This document shows positions 5,392 to 8,187 of a stretch of 8,187 nt of DNA, piece after piece. Source of the stretch: an uncultured Clostridia bacterium (GTDB taxonomy: Bacteria > Bacillota > Clostridia > TANB77 > CAG-508); the NCBI GenBank assembly GCA_944393345.1, contig CALXZW010000060.1, forward strand, positions 1 through 8,187, in the 5' to 3' direction. Within the stretch, counting starts at the first letter, position 1; the number at the start of each line of letters is the position of its first letter. Below the pieces are notes generated by a model that was not told the DNA's origin, ran no database searches, and saw only the letters and a program-made list of their open reading frames with translations. Both the position numbers and the translations under genes were made by a program.

Positions 5392-7146
5392 ATGGCATTT
5401 GATGGTATTGTAACTCAAAAAATCGCTTTAGAAATGCAAGAACTTACTGGTGCAAGAATTGATAAAATATTTGAGCCAGAAAAAAATAATATAGTTTTAG
5501 GTTTATATAAAAATAAAAAAAATTATGCTTTAAATATTTCTGCTGATTCTTCTAATTATAGAATACATCTTACTACACATTCTAGACCCAATCCTAAAAT
5601 AGCGCCTAATTTTTGTATGGTCTTAAGAAAACATCTATTAGGGTTATATTTAAAAAATATAATTACTTATGATTTAGAAAGAATTGTTATTTTAGAATTT
5701 GAAGGTTTAGATGATGTCGATGATTTAATACAAAAAAAATTGATTGTCGAACTTATGGGAAAACATTGTAATATTATTTTATTAGATGATTCAAATAACA
5801 TAATTGACAGTATCAAACATATATACCAGAATGATAATAAATCTTATACAAGAACAATTTTTCCTCATCAAAAATATAAAAAGCCAATATCAAATAAAAT
5901 ATGTTTTTTAGATATTTCAAATTATGAAATTTTTAAAAATCTACTTTTAAAAAATAATACTTCTTTAAATGATTTATCTAAAATAATATCAAATACTTTT
6001 ACAGGTATAAGTAAATCATTTATAGATGAATCATTAAAAATTTTAACTATAACTGACACTTCCGACTCTTCTTTAGAAACTATTTATAACTATTTGAAAA
6101 AAATTATTTTTTGCGAAGACACTTCTAATCTGAATTTTCAGACTTTATATAATCATAATAGAGCAAAAGATTACTTTTTAACATTCTCATCTAATATTAA
6201 TGATAATTTTAATTTAAATTTTTTTATAGATGACTATTATTATGAAAAAGAGGAAAAATCAAAATTTGAAAATTATAAAAATAAACTATTACATACAATA
6301 ATAGAAGCAGAAAAAAAATGTAAGAACAAAATTTCAAATATGGAAAACAAACTAAAAGAGTGTAACCATATGGATTTATACAAATTATATGGAGAATTAA
6401 TTACTTCTAATTTATATAAATTACCTAATTACAATATTAAAGAAGTTTCTCTAGAAAATTATTATGATAATAACAATCTAGTAACTATCCCTTTGGATTC
6501 TAGATTTAACCCCTCTACTAATGCTAAATTATTTTATAAAAGATATAATAAATTAAAAAAGACATTAGAAATTGTTTCACTTCAGAAATTAGAAGCTGAA
6601 AAAGAATTATGTTATATAGAAAGTATCATTTATGAAATTGATAATTCAAAAAGTATTTATGAATTAGAAGAAATTAAAAGTGAAATTTCTGAAAACATTT
6701 TATTTAATAAGATTATTAATAAAAAAAGAAATAATAAACAAAATATAAATAGTAATTCAAATAATATTACTAAATTCAACTTTAATCCAATAAAATATTC
6801 AATTGATAATTATACTTTTTTAATATTTTATAATAATAAAGAAAATGATTTTCTTACATTAAAATATGTCAAAAAAACTTATTTATGGTTTCATGTAAAA
6901 GATCTACCAGGAAGTCATGGCATATTATCATTAAATGGTAATGTAACCGATTTAAAAAGTATTGATAACAATATCTTAGAAAAATGTGCAAAAATAGTTG
7001 CATTTCATAGTAAGGCGAAAAATTCATCAAATGTACCTGTTGATATATGTTTTACTAAATATGTAAAAAAACCTAATGGCGCTAAACCTGGCATGGTTAT
7101 TTATACAAATCAAACTACAATTTTTGTAACCCCAGAAGATATTTAG
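5392..7146 (+). CDS. rqcH: Ribosome quality control protein RqcH (NFACT family, formerly FbpA-like)
   Basis: RqcH binds 50S subunits with a stalled peptidyl-tRNA and recruits tRNA-Ala to add C-terminal alanine tails that mark the nascent chain for degradation. The 584 residues match the family length (about 570). The NFACT-N domain starts MAFDGIVTQKIALEM and includes LRKHLLGLYL (78-87) and ELMGKHCNIILLD (120-132). A helix-hairpin-helix-like part is at about 190-215 (DLSKIISNTFTGIS). Charged helices that would form the coiled-coil arms lie at about 285-345 and 380-440, joined by PLDSRFNPSTNAKLFYKRY (367-385). The C-terminal NFACT-R domain (about 468-584) has LWFHVKDLPGSHGIL (498-512) and KKPNGAKPGMVIYTN (559-573). 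The position of the conserved Asp-Arg pair appears to be Glu96-Arg97. AGGAGG lies 7 bases before the ATG. The gene is monocistronic. Older annotations as fibronectin-binding protein refer to the same family. Confidence 0.93.
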   Translation: MAFDGIVTQKIALEMQELTGARIDKIFEPEKNNIVLGLYKNKKNYALNISADSSNYRIHLTTHSRPNPKIAPNFCMVLRKHLLGLYLKNIITYDLERIVILEFEGLDDVDDLIQKKLIVELMGKHCNIILLDDSNNIIDSIKHIYQNDNKSYTRTIFPHQKYKKPISNKICFLDISNYEIFKNLLLKNNTSLNDLSKIISNTFTGISKSFIDESLKILTITDTSDSSLETIYNYLKKIIFCEDTSNLNFQTLYNHNRAKDYFLTFSSNINDNFNLNFFIDDYYYEKEEKSKFENYKNKLLHTIIEAEKKCKNKISNMENKLKECNHMDLYKLYGELITSNLYKLPNYNIKEVSLENYYDNNNLVTIPLDSRFNPSTNAKLFYKRYNKLKKTLEIVSLQKLEAEKELCYIESIIYEIDNSKSIYELEEIKSEISENILFNKIINKKRNNKQNINSNSNNITKFNFNPIKYSIDNYTFLIFYNNKENDFLTLKYVKKTYLWFHVKDLPGSHGILSLNGNVTDLKSIDNNILEKCAKIVAFHSKAKNSSNVPVDICFTKYVKKPNGAKPGMVIYTNQTTIFVTPEDI

Positions 7147-7171
7147 CTTTCATATAATATTTTGGAATAAT

Positions 7172-7213
7172 AAAGAAGCAAAATAAACTTTTATAATTTA
7201 TTTTGCTTCTTTT
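7172..7213. terminator. Bidirectional terminator between rqcH and the convergent membrane-protein gene
   Basis: AAAGAAGCAAAATAAA (7172-7187) pairs perfectly over 16 bases with 7197-7212 around a 9-base loop. Each strand gives a T-rich 3' side. It lies 25 bases after the rqcH stop and 15 bases after the stop of the minus-strand gene, so it can serve both. Confidence 0.85.
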
Positions 7214-7227
7214 ACTACTTGTATTTT

Positions 7228-7698
7228 TTATAAAATAAAACAACATACTATTATAGTTTTTACTACCAATTCAGGTGTAAGCATTTCTTGTATAACTTCT
7301 TTAATCTCTGGTAAATCGTCCTTTTGATCCACTATTTTCACTTCATAATATCCAACTTCATTTAATTCAAATAAAATTTCAATTGATTGTATATCCTCTT
7401 TACTTAATTCATTTACTTTTATATATTTTTTTCCTAAATATACATCTCTTTCAGAATAAAAATCCACTTCTACATATTTATTACTTATATCCTCTTCACC
7501 ATCATTTTTAATAACTCCTCTCATTCTTCCATTTATAAGAGTTGCTTCTGCTTGATAGAATTGGACTTGTTCAATATTATCTTTTCTTTCTATTGGTTTA
7601 TATTGTACATTTAACCCAACATTTATAAGTAATTCAGACAATATAAAAAAACCAATAACCCATAATGCATATTTTAAGAAAGTTTTCATTCTTTCCAT
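7228..7698 (-). CDS. Membrane-anchored protein of unknown function with an extracytoplasmic beta-rich domain (156 aa)
   Basis: I do not recognise a named gene. The protein starts MERMKTFLKYALWVIGFFIL: a short basic end and one membrane segment (about 7-30) without a lipobox or clear cleavage site, so it is probably a signal anchor. Residues about 45-130 are beta-strand-like, with ATLINGRMRGVIKNDGEED and KYVEVDFYSERDVYLGKKY, resembling the FxLYD-type Ig-like domains of Bacillota surface proteins (NG.VRG.IKN, then a strand with .V.FY...G). The last 14 residues are again hydrophobic (VVKTIIVCCFIL), perhaps a second short membrane segment. The ATG at 7698 is chosen because AAAAGGAGA (7706-7714) lies 7 bases before it and because the alternative upstream TTG lies inside the -35 box. 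It lies 70 bases behind addA but has its own promoter. Function unknown. Confidence 0.75.
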   Translation of the reverse strand: MERMKTFLKYALWVIGFFILSELLINVGLNVQYKPIERKDNIEQVQFYQAEATLINGRMRGVIKNDGEEDISNKYVEVDFYSERDVYLGKKYIKVNELSKEDIQSIEILFELNEVGYYEVKIVDQKDDLPEIKEVIQEMLTPELVVKTIIVCCFIL

Positions 7699-7732
7699 TG
7701 ATATATCTCCTTTTATTACAAAATCTATTAAT

Positions 7733-7761
7733 ATTATACCAAAAATTAACATAAAATTCAA
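7733..7761 (-). promoter_or_regulatory. Strong promoter of the membrane-anchored protein gene
   Basis: On the minus strand TTGAAT (7761-7756), a 17-base spacer and a consensus TATAAT (7738-7733), also preceded by TGG, which makes an extended -10. It lies entirely in the 70-base gap after addA, so the gene is independently transcribed, possibly in addition to read-through from addA. Confidence 0.75.
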
Positions 7762-7768
7762 TAGAGAA

Positions 7769-8187
7769 TTAACATATCTCGATGCTTTTACCTAAATATA
7801 CTGAATAAATATATTTTTTACTAACTTTTTTATTCAGCGCATCCTCTAAAGCTCTGCAATATAATTCTAACTGTTTATAATATTTAGATACTAATTCTTT
7901 TTCGTTTTCTTTTTCTATATAATCAGTTTTATAATCTACTAAAACTACTTCATCATTTTCGTTTATATAGTATAAATCTATGATTCCTTGTACTAAAATA
8001 TTTTCATCGATATCTTGTTTTTCATTGCCTAACTGATTTTTTAACACTTCTTCTACTGGTAATGAAATATAAAAAGGTTTTTCTCTATATACTTCTTTAG
8101 CTTTTTTTAGTTCTTTCCATATATCACTTTTAGTAAATTCTAAAATTTTATATGGATTTATATTTTCCGCTTCTATTTTTGTAATTA
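7769..8187 (-). CDS. addA: ATP-dependent helicase/nuclease AddA, C-terminal nuclease domain (5' part outside the window)
   Basis: AddA is the helicase-nuclease subunit of AddAB, the Bacillota counterpart of RecBCD, which resects double-strand breaks for RecA. Only the last 138 codons are present; the frame stays open to the window edge (codons start at 8185). The PD-(D/E)XK nuclease domain is clear: REKPFYISLP (the family has E.PF here), then ILVQGIIDLYYINENDEVVL with the first catalytic Asp, VDYKTD with the Asp and Lys, and KYYKQLELYCRAL, the Gln-Tyr motif. The end YSVYLGKSIEIC is a normal AddA C-terminus, followed by TAA at 7771-7769. The GTG at 8047 is internal and not a start. addB usually lies upstream, outside the window. 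Confidence 0.9.
   Translation of the reverse strand, partial: ITKIEAENINPYKILEFTKSDIWKELKKAKEVYREKPFYISLPVEEVLKNQLGNEKQDIDENILVQGIIDLYYINENDEVVLVDYKTDYIEKENEKELVSKYYKQLELYCRALEDALNKKVSKKYIYSVYLGKSIEIC

Noticed and set aside
7699..7761. Upstream TTG start adding 21 residues to the membrane protein
   Set aside because: The TTG is part of the -35 box and the ribosome site AAAAGGAGA would lie inside the coding region; the ATG at 7698 fits.
7769..8047. Separate 92-residue protein starting at GTG 8047
   Set aside because: The same frame continues open to the window edge with AddA-like sequence, so this is only the end of addA.
1..8187. TGA read as Trp (Mycoplasma-type code)
   Set aside because: The long genes run without in-frame TGA and use TGG for Trp (for example LWFHV in rqcH and NRYNW in the nucleotidase), so the standard bacterial code suffices.

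Overview
The window is very AT-rich (roughly 20-25% G+C in the long genes), uses strong AGGAGG-type ribosome binding sites and sigma-A-like promoters, and carries AddA, RqcH and a NatA/NatB-type ABC exporter. This fits a low-G+C Bacillota, most likely a Clostridia-type or related gut anaerobe. The long genes read through in the standard code with Trp as TGG, so a TGA=Trp (Mycoplasma-type) code is unlikely. I see no tRNA, rRNA, CRISPR array, insertion sequence or phage structural gene.

Left part (1-1370), a decayed zone. On the minus strand lie a HAD-fold nucleotidase-like gene broken by a frameshift (1-252), about 400 bases without an intact gene but with possible protein scraps and an AT-only hairpin (253-660), and a 1-Cys-type peroxiredoxin cut off after about 86 residues (661-921) that keeps a good promoter and ribosome binding site. 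Back to back with it, on the plus strand, is an unrecognised 86-residue protein gene (1045-1305). It has its own promoter, a strong terminator and a clearly higher G+C (about 36% by hand count). An 18-bp inverted repeat lies between the two divergent -35 boxes.

Middle (1367-5274), a three-gene minus-strand operon, transcribed from 5274 down: a DnaB-like RecA-fold ATPase with a charged N-terminal extension, then natA (ABC ATPase) and natB (ABC-2 permease). Gaps are 15 and 2 bases. A near-consensus promoter lies upstream, and the shared hairpin at 1322-1363 can end transcription from both sides.

Right part (5339-8187). rqcH (ribosome-associated quality control, NFACT protein) is divergent from the ATPase operon. 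It converges on a small membrane-anchored protein of unknown function, with a 16-bp perfect stem as shared terminator. That protein has its own near-perfect promoter and sits just downstream of addA, of which only the C-terminal nuclease domain is in the window.

Most of the window is ordinary chromosomal housekeeping. The least explained items are the DnaB-like ATPase coupled to an exporter, the compositionally odd 86-residue gene, and the cluster of broken genes beside it.
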